A stretch of DNA of 64,000 nt, from the NCBI GenBank assembly GCA_023525715.1, contig CM042012.1, positions 122,400,705 through 122,464,704 on the forward strand. Reading direction: 5' to 3'. The notes under the pieces were generated by a model. That model saw only the letters and a list, made by a program, of their open reading frames with translations. It was not told the DNA's origin and made no database searches. How positions within the stretch are numbered: position 1 is the first letter of the stretch; the number at the start of each line of letters is the position of its first letter. The stretch is from Cichorium intybus. Its lineage: Eukaryota > Streptophyta > Magnoliopsida > Asterales > Asteraceae. The position numbers and the translations under genes were made by a program. Positions 47,121 to 63,676 of the stretch are shown here, piece by piece.

Positions 47121-49032
47121 TGTAAGACCCATTTTCATTTTGAGGTGCTTACTAAGGTAAGTAGAGTTATTACCTTATAATTAGTATGGTTTTAGCTTTG
47201 AGTTATTAAGAGTTGTGTGGCAATCTTTTATAATTACCTTTGAGTGATGAGTTGTTTGATTTGGGAGAAGAGGTTAAAACCTTTCTTATGTACTAATCTT
47301 GGTGTGATTAAGATTAGTTAAGTTGATGTATGAGTTTGGGTGATTAGAAACCCATTTGGAAGAAGTTTGAGCCTTAAAAATGCCAAAAATGGCTTACACG
47401 GGTCGTGTAAATGTTACACGGGTCGTGTAATACACGGTAATTTTTGTGTTTGCTGGTTACTGTAGCATTACACGGGCGTGTTAAATTTTACACGGGCACT
47501 GTAGCATTACACGGGCGTGTTAAATTTTACACGACCGTGTTACGCGTGCAGAGCCTTTTAAAGTGCAGAAAACCCATTTCGAGAAATAACATTTCTTTTT
47601 CGATTTTGAGAGCTTCAAATAGCGATTTTAAGTGAAACGAAGCCTGGAGGTTCGTGGGGAAGCATATAGAAGCATGAATATAACCCCATAAACGTGTTCT
47701 TGCTTCCTAATTCGTCGAGGTGAGTATCTCTCGGTTTTGGGGGTTTCAAACCCTAGTTTTCAATTTTTGTGATTTAGCTACAAATTGTTATATATGATGT
47801 TAGTAGGTTGTTAGTGGATGCCTTTAGAGTAATTGGTGTGATTATTGTAGAGTTTCTATGGTTGAATGAGTAGAACCGTGGATTTGGAGGTTTCGGTAAA
47901 TATAGAGTTGATATTTACCGTTTGTACTCCTTTTTCCTGCTTTTGATTTATACATCTTTTGAGTTAGATGTCGTTGAGATGATCGTGGATGTTTGAGAAT
48001 TGATTCATACTGTGGTGGTATAACCGAGTCTAGTGAACAGGAGCCCGGTACGTGTAACTTGGGGATTTCATATACTAAATTGATATCAGGTGAGTACTTT
48101 CTAGTACTTGAGTAGAGTTACACTTGTTTTACGCAGAGTATATATATTTATTTATATATTTCTATGTGTTATGTTGATTTCATGAGACCAAGTGGTAGAG
48201 TGATATTGTTATGGTGGATAATAAATGATGAGTTGAGTATAAAAACTGATTAATAGAGAAGAGTAGATGTTAGCGTGACTGAGGTAATGCGTTATTGCAT
48301 TTGATTATTATAACAATGAGGATTGTAGTAATTGAGTTCATATATGATTGTACTATGTTGTGGTTATGGTTGTAACCTTTGATTGAGTAAACCGTTATAA
48401 ATAAGTAACAGTGGCCGAGTCAAAAATACATATTGATTGTATAATTAGAGTAATTGTTGATATGGTTGTGTTATATAGTTTCGTGTGGAATGGTATCGCT
48501 ATGAGGGCTATTGAGTTTAGTAGATTGTTAAAAATGAGTATATATGAAATTGCAATCGAGTTTACGAGTATTACTGATTGTGGTATTTGTGATTGAGATG
48601 ATGTTACTAAAAAATTAGCTAGTGTTTGTAAAGCTAATATGTTGCAGGTTCTGAGTTAAGAGAAGATGGATCTTGCTAATGAGAATAGCAAGAGAGGAAG
48701 ATAAGGATGTTTATTGAGAAAGATTCGCGAAATATGATTTAGATTACTCACTAAGCTTTATAAGCTTACACTTGAGTGTTATGTTGTTTTGCAGGTATCT
48801 GTAGCTGTGATAGGGAAAGGCATGTGATAAAGAGAAATGGACAAGTTTAGAGCACGTCCTTTAGTTGTAATAGATTTATTTGTAATGCCTGGTATGTAAC
48901 GTGAGGACCTTTGTTGTATTAAGTTCTTGATAACATCTTGTTTTCTATGGTTTAGTACAAGTATGCCCATTTTTTATGTATAATTTGTTGAAAATTTTTG
49001 GGTGTACTTTGTATGAGAAACCGGGTGTTACA
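47121..49032 (+). repeat. 5' LTR of the young gypsy element
   Basis: Starts TGTAAGACCCATTTTCATT, ends CCGGGTGTTACA. At 47397-47549 it has a cluster of palindromic ACACGGGTCGTGTAA and ACACGGGCGTGTTAA words. All three short frames reported inside recur unchanged in the 3' LTR, so none is an element-specific gene. Confidence 0.95.
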
Positions 49033-49035
49033 AGT

Positions 49036-49047
49036 TGGTATCAGAGC
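49036..49047 (+). promoter_or_regulatory. Primer-binding site, initiator tRNA-Met
   Basis: TGGTATCAGAGC, a perfect match, three bases after the LTR. Confidence 0.92.
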
Positions 49048-52000
49048 ATGGTTTAAGTGAACTAGGTCTTTGAGTGTAGAGTCCTAGACTTGAACCGAGG
49101 TGAGAAAGAGCCCCTATCACATGCTTGGAAAAAGATACTGCTGCTGATTTTAGTTTATGAGTTAATTATAACTTTTATCTCATATTTGTTATTGTTATAT
49201 TCTGTGTGTGAATACAGATATGGAGACAGATGAGGACGAGTTGATAAATTGGTCATAGCCGGTTGGACCAATATTGGATGATGATACGAGATTTTGACTG
49301 ATAAGAGATATCAACCAACGAGGAGACGAGAAATTCAGCTAATTATGAGATGTTAGTTGAATATGAGATGAGATTCTGCTGATAGCGAATTTCCAGATGA
49401 TGATGAGCTGATAAGATGAGATCCCGGTTGAGGCGAAATTCCAACTGATAATGAGAAAGAGTATGAACATAAGCTGAGTATAAACTAAGAGTTGAAACAT
49501 GTGAGTGTAGCCGAGTACACTCAAGAGTTGAGATCCAAAGTATGCAAGTTCAACTAATGAGGAGACAAGATTTCTTGCTACAAGGTATGTAAGTAATTTC
49601 ACTTAAAATGTTAATTGTAATAAGTTACATGTGTTTTAATTATTGATACTACATATTGTAGAATATGTGTAAAATATGTGAACACATAAAAGATTAATTG
49701 AAATTACATGTGCTAAAGAATTGTGAGTATAAGGTGTAGTAATTGATATCAAGATGAGAATCTCGTGTCCATTTGAGGTAAAGTTTACATATCACATAAT
49801 GAGTGCCTTGTGATTATGTATAACCGAGATTATAAGTGGTTGCTTGACGAGTACTTAGCAACCATGGAGAAATGTGTAAAATGAGCATATATATATGGTA
49901 AGAAATATATAAAGAATGATATGGTGTATATATATATATATATATTGCTTGTTGTTTCACAGATGTGACGAGAATTCTGTGTACAAGTATTGTGTGGTTG
50001 AGACCACATGTTCTGTGGGGCCACATAACTAGTACTTATGAATGATCACAATGAATGGTTGAGATAGCCAAAAGAGTATGAGTTGAGAAAGACAATGAGT
50101 GTGTAGTTGATTGCACACAATAACTGATTATGAGTTGACATGCTGAGAAATGAATTGTGTAGTTTAGAGTTGTCACATAATGAGATATTTGTGACAGAGT
50201 TGTCAGAGGACACTCGAGTAACCACATAAAGAGTACCTTGTGGTTATAATTGAGAGAACCTAGAGTGGTTCAACTAGGCCTAATTGGCCTAGAGATTGGG
50301 TTAATTACCTAATAAATGTGATCGAGACCGCATATTCAGTGGGGTCACATATTGAGTAAATGTGATCGAGACCACATATTCAGTGGGGTCACATATTGAG
50401 TAAATGTGATTGAGACCACATATTCAGTGGGGTCACATATTGAGTAAATGTGATTGAGACCACATATTCAGTGGGGTCACATATTGAGTAAATGTGATCG
50501 AGACCACATATTCAGCGAGGTCACATATTGAGTAAATGTGATCGAGACCACATATTCAGCGGGGTCACATAATGAGTAAATGTGATCGAGACCACATATT
50601 CAGTGGGGTCACATATTGAGTAAATGTGATTGAGACCACATATTCAGTGGGGTCACATATTGAGTAAATGTGATTGAGACCACATATTCAGTGGGGTCAC
50701 ATATTGAGTAAATGTGATCGAGACCACATATTCGGTGGGGTCACATATTGAGTAAACGTGATTGAGACCACATATTTGGTAGGGTCACATATTGAGTAAA
50801 CGTGATTGAGACCACATATTTGGTGGGGTCACATATTGAGTAAAGGTGGTTGAGACTACATATATTGTGGGACCACATCGCGAATAAACGTGGTGGAGAC
50901 CACATATTCTGTGGGGCCACGTATTGAGTAGTTGAGGTTAAGATCACATATTTTTGTGAGAGCACATAACAAGTACCTTGTGGTTGGAGTAATGAAAATT
51001 GTTATGACTCAAATAAAAGGAGGAGTGACGGTGAGTCTATATGACTCGAGACCGTAGTGAAGACTCGCTAGAGTCAAAGAGGAGATGGATTCAAATCGGA
51101 GAATGGTACGAGGTACCATGATCTGATCAGAGGACGGTCCGAGGTACCGTGAGATAGTGTTAAATGATGAGACCAAAGTATGGTACGAGGTACCAAGAGT
51201 CGAAGCAGAATGGTGCTATAGTGATTGTGCTTGTGTGTAAACAGGCATGTACTTTATGATGATGCGGAGTAATGAGACATGTACTATCCTTGCGTGCGGA
51301 TAGATATGAACGTCGTGGTAAGCTTGTGTGGCTTGAAACCTACGGGTTGAGAAGAGGACGAAACAGAGGTAGATTAACAGTACAGAAGTACTGTGAGATA
51401 ATACAGTGAGTTATACTGTTGAGAAGTGATGCTATGAGTAAATATGTTTGTAATGTAGTCGTGTTGAGAATGTGTGAGATTTCTTACATGTTGCACGAGA
51501 TAAAGTTGTATAATTATGTAATGAGTTAAAATAGGAGGAAAGTAATTGTGGTTGTGATTGATAGGATTCGTTCCTTAGCAATCAAATCGATTACTGCCAA
51601 TGAGATAAATATGTGAATGTTGAGATGACAAAACTATTATTCATATAAGACGACGAATAGTAGATTTTGCTATAATAATGTTGAGTTATTATTATTATTA
51701 TTTTTATAAGTAAATTGGATAATGAGATATGATCCCATTGTAGAGATTGCGGTGTCAAATTTTATTATTTTGAGCCATGTGTAGAGATTTCGGTGAGTTG
51801 TATATATCACCTATTCTATGTCATTATGATGAATTGGAGATTGAGATGATAACGAGGGAGAAATGACGAGAAGAAAATCCTTACTGATAGTGTGTCAGAA
51901 GGAATATATGTGGTTGTGTTGAGAATTTATTTGACAATAAATTATCGAGTTTAATAGAGTAAATGATTTATTGAGAATATGATGTGGATTTGTCCACATA

Positions 52001-52802
52001 AGAGAAAATATAATGAGTGAGTACATCGAGAGAAACAACATGAGATATGTTGTTAAATTGGTATGAAGAGGAGCCACTTTGGTGGAGGATTGTTAGTTGT
52101 ATATTGGGTAAAAACCTAATATGTGTGTTGAGGTGGAAACAGAGATGAATGAGCTTTCGGATAAGTTGCAATCAGTTGTAGCGATAACACAACTGAAAAG
52201 AGTATTATGTAACCAAAGGGTCGAGGGTTAAATACCAAATTAGAGGAGATGTGAGTGAAACTCGAAATAGTTTCTGATATTATATTATTGTTGGATTTAC
52301 ATCCTAGTGTTGATGAGTTATGCAACATGGGTGAGACAATTGAATATGTGTGTCTTTTATGTTGTATGAGTGTTTCTCCTACTCTAAACAATGAGAATGT
52401 ACAAGTCGGAGAAATCAATAACTAGCGTGTTGTTATTGGAGAAATAAATGGAGAGAGAAAATGAGCTTGAGATCGATGAGACCATTTTTCTTATTGAGTT
52501 AGAGTAAGATCATTTTGAGAAAATTTGAAATGAAAGTTGAGTTTCAGATGGCTATATGAGACAAGTTGGTGATTGGAATATCACTTGAGGAGTGAGGTGA
52601 GATACCTTGATGTCAATGATGCTATAGAAAAGTGTGTGCCTTGAAAGAGTGAGTATTTTCCCATATGGCAATGATGATAGCCAATATGGCTATAGAAATC
52701 ATCTCACGAGAATGATGGCGAGAGTTAAGATTTTGTGATCAAGATATCCCTTTTTGTTTCAAGAGATTCCGAGGACGGAATCTTTTGAAGGGGGTAAGAA
52801 CT
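49048..52802 (+). other. Internal non-coding region of the young gypsy element
   Basis: A short start-like word at 49220 (METDEDELINW then stop) could be the remains of a gag start. 'gatgagattccgactgataa'-like words repeat at 49290-49460 with a period near 45-50 bp. A 44-bp array lies at 50310-50968. 'gaggtaccgtgagatag'/'gaggtaccatgatctg' words repeat at 51100-51200. A (TA)n run of ~26 bp is at 49927-49946. No pol motif is seen on either strand. Confidence 0.8.
50310..50968. repeat. 44-bp tandem array, ~14-15 copies
   Basis: The unit is TAAATGTGATCGAGACCACA followed by TATTCAGTGGGGTCACATAT and TGAG. The first ten copies differ at only one or two bases (GATCGAG/GATTGAG); copies after 50750 are more divergent. 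Within the unit GAGACCACATA and the GGGGTCACATA half are imperfect inverted partners. Divergent single copies lie upstream near 49990-50030. Confidence 0.95.
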
Positions 52803-54714
52803 TGTAAGACCCATTTTCATTTTGAGGTGCTTACTAAGGTAAGTAGAGTTATTACCTTATAATTAGTATGGTTTTAGCTTTGAGTTATTAAGAGTTGTGT
52901 GGCAATCTTTTATAATTACCTTTGAGTGATGAGTTGTTTGATTTGGGAGAAGAGGTTAAAACCTTTCTTATGTACTAATCTTGGTGTGATTAAGATTAGT
53001 TAAGTTGATGTATGAGTTTGGGTGATTAGAAACCCATTTGGAAGAAGTTTGAGCCTTAAAAATGCCAAAAATGGCTTACACGGGTCGTGTAAATGTTACA
53101 CGGGTCGTGTAATACACGGTAATTTTTGTGTTTGCTGGTTACTGTAGCATTACACGGGCGTGTTAAATTTTACACGGGCACTGTAGCATTACACGGGCGT
53201 GTTAAATTTTACACGACCGTGTTACGCGTGCAGAGCCTTTTAAAGTGCAGAAAACCCATTTCGAGAAATAACATTTCTTTTTCGATTTTGAGAGCTTCAA
53301 ATAGCGATTTTAAGTGAAACGAAGCCTGGAGGTTCGTGGGGAAGCATATAGAAGCATGAATATAACCCCATAAACGTGTTCTTGCTTCCTAATTCGTCGA
53401 GGTGAGTATCTCTCGGTTTTGGGGGTTTCAAACCCTAGTTTTCAATTTTTGTGATTTAGCTACAAATTGTTATATATGATGTTAGTAGGTTGTTAGTGGA
53501 TGCCTTTAGAGTAATTGGTGTGATTATTGTAGAGTTTCTATGGTTGAATGAGTAGAACCGTGGATTTGGAGGTTTCGGTAAATATAGAGTTGATATTTAC
53601 CGTTTGTACTCCTTTTTCCTGCTTTTGATTTATACATCTTTTGAGTTAGATGTCGTTGAGATGATCGTGGATGTTTGAGAATTGATTCATACTGTGGTGG
53701 TATAACCGAGTCTAGTGAACAGGAGCCCGGTACGTGTAACTTGGGGATTTCATATACTAAATTGATATCAGGTGAGTACTTTCTAGTACTTGAGTAGAGT
53801 TACACTTGTTTTACGCAGAGTATATATATTTATTTATATATTTCTATGTGTTATGTTGATTTCATGAGACCAAGTGGTAGAGTGATATTGTTATGGTGGA
53901 TAATAAATGATGAGTTGAGTATAAAAACTGATTAATAGAGAAGAGTAGATGTTAGCGTGACTGAGGTAATGCGTTATTGCATTTGATTATTATAACAATG
54001 AGGATTGTAGTAATTGAGTTCATATATGATTGTACTATGTTGTGGTTATGGTTGTAACCTTTGATTGAGTAAACCGTTATAAATAAGTAACAGTGGCCGA
54101 GTCAAAAATACATATTGATTGTATAATTAGAGTAATTGTTGATATGGTTGTGTTATATAGTTTCGTGTGGAATGGTATCGCTATGAGGGCTATTGAGTTT
54201 AGTAGATTGTTAAAAATGAGTATATATGAAATTGCAATCGAGTTTACGAGTATTACTGATTGTGGTATTTGTGATTGAGATGATGTTACTAAAAAATTAG
54301 CTAGTGTTTGTAAAGCTAATATGTTGCAGGTTCTGAGTTAAGAGAAGATGGATCTTGCTAATGAGAATAGCAAGAGAGGAAGATAAGGATGTTTATTGAG
54401 AAAGATTCGCGAAATATGATTTAGATTACTCACTAAGCTTTATAAGCTTACACTTGAGTGTTATGTTGTTTTGCAGGTATCTGTAGCTGTGATAGGGAAA
54501 GGCATGTGATAAAGAGAAATGGACAAGTTTAGAGCACGTCCTTTAGTTGTAATAGATTTATTTGTAATGCCTGGTATGTAACGTGAGGACCTTTGTTGTA
54601 TTAAGTTCTTGATAACATCTTGTTTTCTATGGTTTAGTACAAGTATGCCCATTTTTTATGTATAATTTGTTGAAAATTTTTGGGTGTACTTTGTATGAGA
54701 AACCGGGTGTTACA
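52803..54714 (+). repeat. 3' LTR of the young gypsy element
   Basis: Appears identical in sequence and length to 47121-49032 as far as I compared; followed by TAAAA. Confidence 0.95.
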
Positions 54715-54719
54715 TAAAA

Positions 54720-55170
54720 GCCTGAATTATATAGTGCATACTCGGATGAATTAATATTGTTTTAACAGTTTGTGTATGGGCATAGTGATTTGTGTACATT
54801 TGTTACATGCTTAAATGGTTATAGGATACTTAAATGGTCGGAGAGTGGGCCTGATCGATTATCGTCAATATGACTAAGGAAATTGTGAATGTTAAGGATG
54901 GAAATCATACATATAGTTAAAAATAACACTAAATTGAACATAATATTCATTTTTTTCACATGCAACATATAGGTACAAACGATTGAGATTAAATGGTTTT
55001 AATAGGTGTCTATATTATCATATAATACAAAATACTTACAATATTTTACATCGGCTTATAATAAAAATCATTATTTCAATGTTAATAACAACAAAATAAT
55101 ATTTACCTTAAATAACATATATTTATAAATATTATTAATTGTACACTGTGTAATGAGTGGAAATTCACCT
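54720..55170. other. Probable continuation of the old gypsy interior, then unassigned AT-rich DNA
   Basis: 54715-54880 reads like the decayed interior before 47120. From about 54890 the character changes to AT-rich DNA. The 3' LTR of the old element is not found in the window, so it is truncated or its end is beyond recognition. Confidence 0.4.
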
Positions 55171-56889
<1,719 letters not shown>

Positions 56890-57214
56890 ATCAAATGTGG
56901 AACACAAATATTGTGTGATCGTGTGAGACAATATCAACCATTAGATCAAAATAATGAATGGTTAAGATGATAATGGCATGATCGTAATTAATTGAAAAAA
57001 ATTAATTATTTTTAATTTAAAAAAATCAGTAAGGGTAAATTAGTAAATTTTCCGGATAGCCAATTTTGGAATGTGCAGATATATTGGGATATAATTTAGT
57101 TAGTTATTTTGCATGATTTTAGTTTCCATTCTTATATATTCTTATTTATCTTGTAATTTTGTGGTATTTTGATTTAATACATATTTACCACGTTCATTAG
57201 ATTTGTAAAATTAA

Positions 57215-57610
57215 TATTCTGGAAGAATACGACTTATACACTTTTCAAGAATGAGATAATGATAAATACATTCTGAAAGAATAGTAACATTCTGAAAGTT
57301 AGACTTTATTCTAAAAGAATTCGACTGTATATAATGGACAAATACATGAAACATTATTGAATAATCATTCGTAAAAAATGGACAAATACATTAAGACATA
57401 TGGATATCCATTCTTAAAAAGTAGACAAATAAATCAAAAGATTAAAACATTCTATCAGAATAATTGACAAATAATATAATGTATTTTGAAAGAGAATGTA
57501 TTCTAAAAGAATCATAACATAATATATTATGAAAAATCTTCAAAGAATGTATTCTGAAGGAATCGTCAAAGACTATATTCTAAAAGAATCATAACATATC
57601 GTGTTCCATT
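57215..57610. repeat. Dispersed palindromes ATTCTGAAAGAAT/ATTCTAAAAGAAT
   Basis: At least eight occurrences of ATTCT(G/A)AAAGAAT-like words, many followed by 'cataacat' or 'gacaaataca'. Each word is nearly its own reverse complement around the central bases. They make a field of potential small hairpins about 400 bp long. Confidence 0.7.
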
Positions 57611-58083
57611 CTTCAATAATCATATTGTGTATGGTTTTGATTGCATCAAACCTTTAACACATATGGTCATTTGGACTTCAGATTTGGTGATAGTTTGAAG
57701 ATCTACAAAAGTCCCAATTGTTGTTCAAGGTGTGGTTAGTCAAAACTTTATAATCGTAACAAATAACATAAACAAGAATTACCTCCTAATCCATTTGTCT
57801 CATGGATTTCTGTTAGTATTCGTGATTGATCTGCATAATTCCATTAATCAAAACCATTTAAATCAATCTACAAAAAGCCATAAACTTTGGTAGAAACTGC
57901 CACTTCCTGTGATAATGAATATGACACATGTGGCTGTTGAAAGATACATCACCGGAAAAGGAACTTTCCCTAGCTTATCACCTGCCATAATCATTAAAAA
58001 AATAATCAATCATGTTAATTAGTTGCATAAAAATCCACTTTTCTATGTTTGATACTTTATTAGAGGAACCTTGATATACATAC

Positions 58084-58555
58084 CATTTGCAACAATCGAA
58101 AGTTGAAGGTATCGGCTCTGACGGGTACCCAGGACGTATTCGTGAATACTCACTAACCACCCAATCATATAGAGCTGCCATACAAATGCCACACACAAAC
58201 ACAGAATTCCCCAAACCCTGAAACAAATGAAGATTGTACACGAAAAATTCCGGAGCAAAGCAAGTGGTCCACGAATTCCCTTTTCCGGATCTCGTGATGG
58301 GAAGCCATTCTTCATGTGTTTGGTTCGCTTTCATTCTCGTCATCTGTCGAATCAGATCGGTAAATGCGGATTTGGGTGTGAAATCAAGGTAATGCCAGGA
58401 AGGCTGTACCCAAATTGACCACGACTAGGGTTTGGGTTAAAGGAATCGCTTGATGATTTGGATACCCGTTGATGAAAAATATCAGCGATGAGGTAGGAGA
58501 AGATGAGAAAGCCGATTAGGGTACGGCGTGAAGGAGAAGACCACGAGCCATTCAT
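58084..58555 (-). pseudogene. Gene-like fragment of unknown origin, possibly captured
   Basis: On the minus strand a start at 58555 opens MNGSWSSPSRRTLIGFLIFS, a short basic N-terminus followed by a hydrophobic segment (LIGFLIFSYLIADIF), like a signal anchor. After a frame change near 58400 a second block reads FTDLIRQMTRMKANQTHEEW, GNSWTTCFAPEFFVYNLHLF and GNSVFVCGICMAALYDWVV, ending at a donor-like TG|GTATGT at 58084. Codon use and GC content are higher than in the surroundings. I do not recognise the family. It may be a captured host fragment or a decayed host gene; the frame break argues against a working gene. Confidence 0.4.
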
Positions 58556-58812
58556 CTGGATCAAAGAACTCACGGTGAAGCCATATAAGAAAGATACGAG
58601 AGAGATATATAAGAAAGATACGAGAGAGAGAAAGGGAAAAAAAGGAATGCGATAATTTTGGAATGATTAGTTAGTTACTTAAATTAATAGATAAAATTAA
58701 AAGATAAATGATTAATTATTATGTTAAGTTTACCATAATGCCCTTTAGAAATGATTGGTCCAGAATTCATCACACAATCACACAATATTTACTCTCCACA
58801 TATGAACCTACA

Positions 58813-59354
<542 letters not shown>

Positions 59355-59748
59355 TAGAGGTGCACAAAAGCCGGTTAAAAACCGGTTTCGGTTATTTAAA
59401 AACCGGTTTTTTAAAAACCGGTTTTTTTAAAAACCGGTTTTTTAAAAACCGGTTTTTTTAAAAACCGGTTTCGGTTATAACCGGTCCGGTTTTGACCGGT
59501 TTTTTTTTTTTAACGAGATTGAGTTTCAAACCGGTTTTTTTCGATTTTTAAACCGGTTCGGTTCGGTTAACCGGAAGAAAAACCGGTTTTTTTTCGGTTT
59601 TTAAACCGGTTCGGTTTCAGATAAAAAACCGGCTAAAAAACCGGTTCGGTTAAAAAACCGGTTCGGTTATTAAAAACCGGTTATTAAAAAAACCGGTTCG
59701 GTTATTATTTTCGGTTATTTAAAAAACCGGTTTTTTTGTGCACCTCTA
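59355..59748. mobile_element. AACCGG-rich hAT MITE
   Basis: Ends TAGAGGTGCACA and TGTGCACCTCTA are perfect inverted repeats, with the 8-bp duplication CTAATAAG on both sides (59347-59354, 59749-59756). The 394-bp interior consists almost only of AAAACCGGTTTT-type words (about 20 AACCGG or CCGGTT cores). The ends match the transposase-bearing remnant at 18817-19924, so it is a deletion derivative or relative of that family. Confidence 0.93.
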
Positions 59749-59756
59749 CTAATAAG

Positions 59757-63060
<3,304 letters not shown>

Positions 63061-63676
63061 GGTGCTGATAGTAAGGGGATCAAGTTGTGGTTAAATCGCT
63101 GAATTGAGGTTTCAAGAGAAATCGATGAAGTTTGACGTTGTAGGTTGTAGTCTTACATCTAAAAAGATCAAGAGCTTCTTGCAGCCAAAGCTTGACGGCT
63201 TACCTGGTAATTTTTAAATTTCATTTTCCCATATCACCACTATTCACCAAGTTTAAAAAATACCTCATTTGATATATGTGTTTGTATTACATCCGTGTAC
63301 AAGTATTGTTGCTATAAATCTTGTAACAAATAGTAACATATTCGTTTTGATTGTTATGTAAGACCATGCAATTTCTTGAAGCACTTTCTGTGAATCACTG
63401 TGACCGAGATCAATTTTGGTTTGATTCCTAGAGAAGCTTGAGTCAATAGGTGGTGTTTTCATGATGTACCCATTGCTCCAAATGGGAAATATTGGAGGTA
63501 ATTGTACTTTTTAATATGTTTATTACATATTTCACTTGAATTGTTATCACATATAGTAATATTATGTTGTGATTGATCAACTTTTGAAATGATAACCATT
63601 TGATCGACTTCTTATTTGTATGTAGGAATCGAATGCAAATCTGGATGAAATTGTTGCTCTCGTGAAAGAACTTTAG
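63061..63676 (+). other. Exon-like segments of an unrecognised gene or gene fragment
   Basis: Three segments look like exons: 63061-63206 (after ttttttgtag, before gtaatt; includes KFDVVGCSLTSKKIKSFLQP), 63432-63497 (cctag|...|gtaatt; EKLESIGGVFMMYPLLQMGN) and 63626-63676 (tgtag|...; ESNANLDEIVALVKEL then TAG). The splice phases of the second and third do not join in one frame as drawn, so this is either mis-parsed or a decayed copy. No domain is recognised. Confidence 0.3.

Larger units (their letters stand above)
47121..54714 (+). mobile_element. Young gypsy-type LTR element without coding capacity (LARD-like)
   Basis: Two LTRs of exactly 1912 bp (47121-49032, 52803-54714), target duplication TAAAA (47116-47120, 54715-54719), a perfect tRNA-Met primer-binding site and a purine-rich tract TTTTGAAGGGGG (52782-52793). 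The 3.77-kb interior has no frame above ~100 codons. Its last bases before the 3' LTR ('gattccgaggacggaatc' then the purine tract) resemble what usually follows the integrase of autonomous plant gypsy elements. Matching LTR lengths, matching short frames at a constant 5682-bp offset and a perfect duplication mean recent insertion. Confidence 0.93.

Noticed and set aside
47444..48596. Short frames of 61-63 aa repeated at 53126-54278
   Set aside because: They lie in the two LTRs of one element, have no domain and recur only because the LTRs are duplicates.
50310..50968. CRISPR-like array
   Set aside because: The units are directly adjacent without unique spacers, and this is a plant retrotransposon interior.
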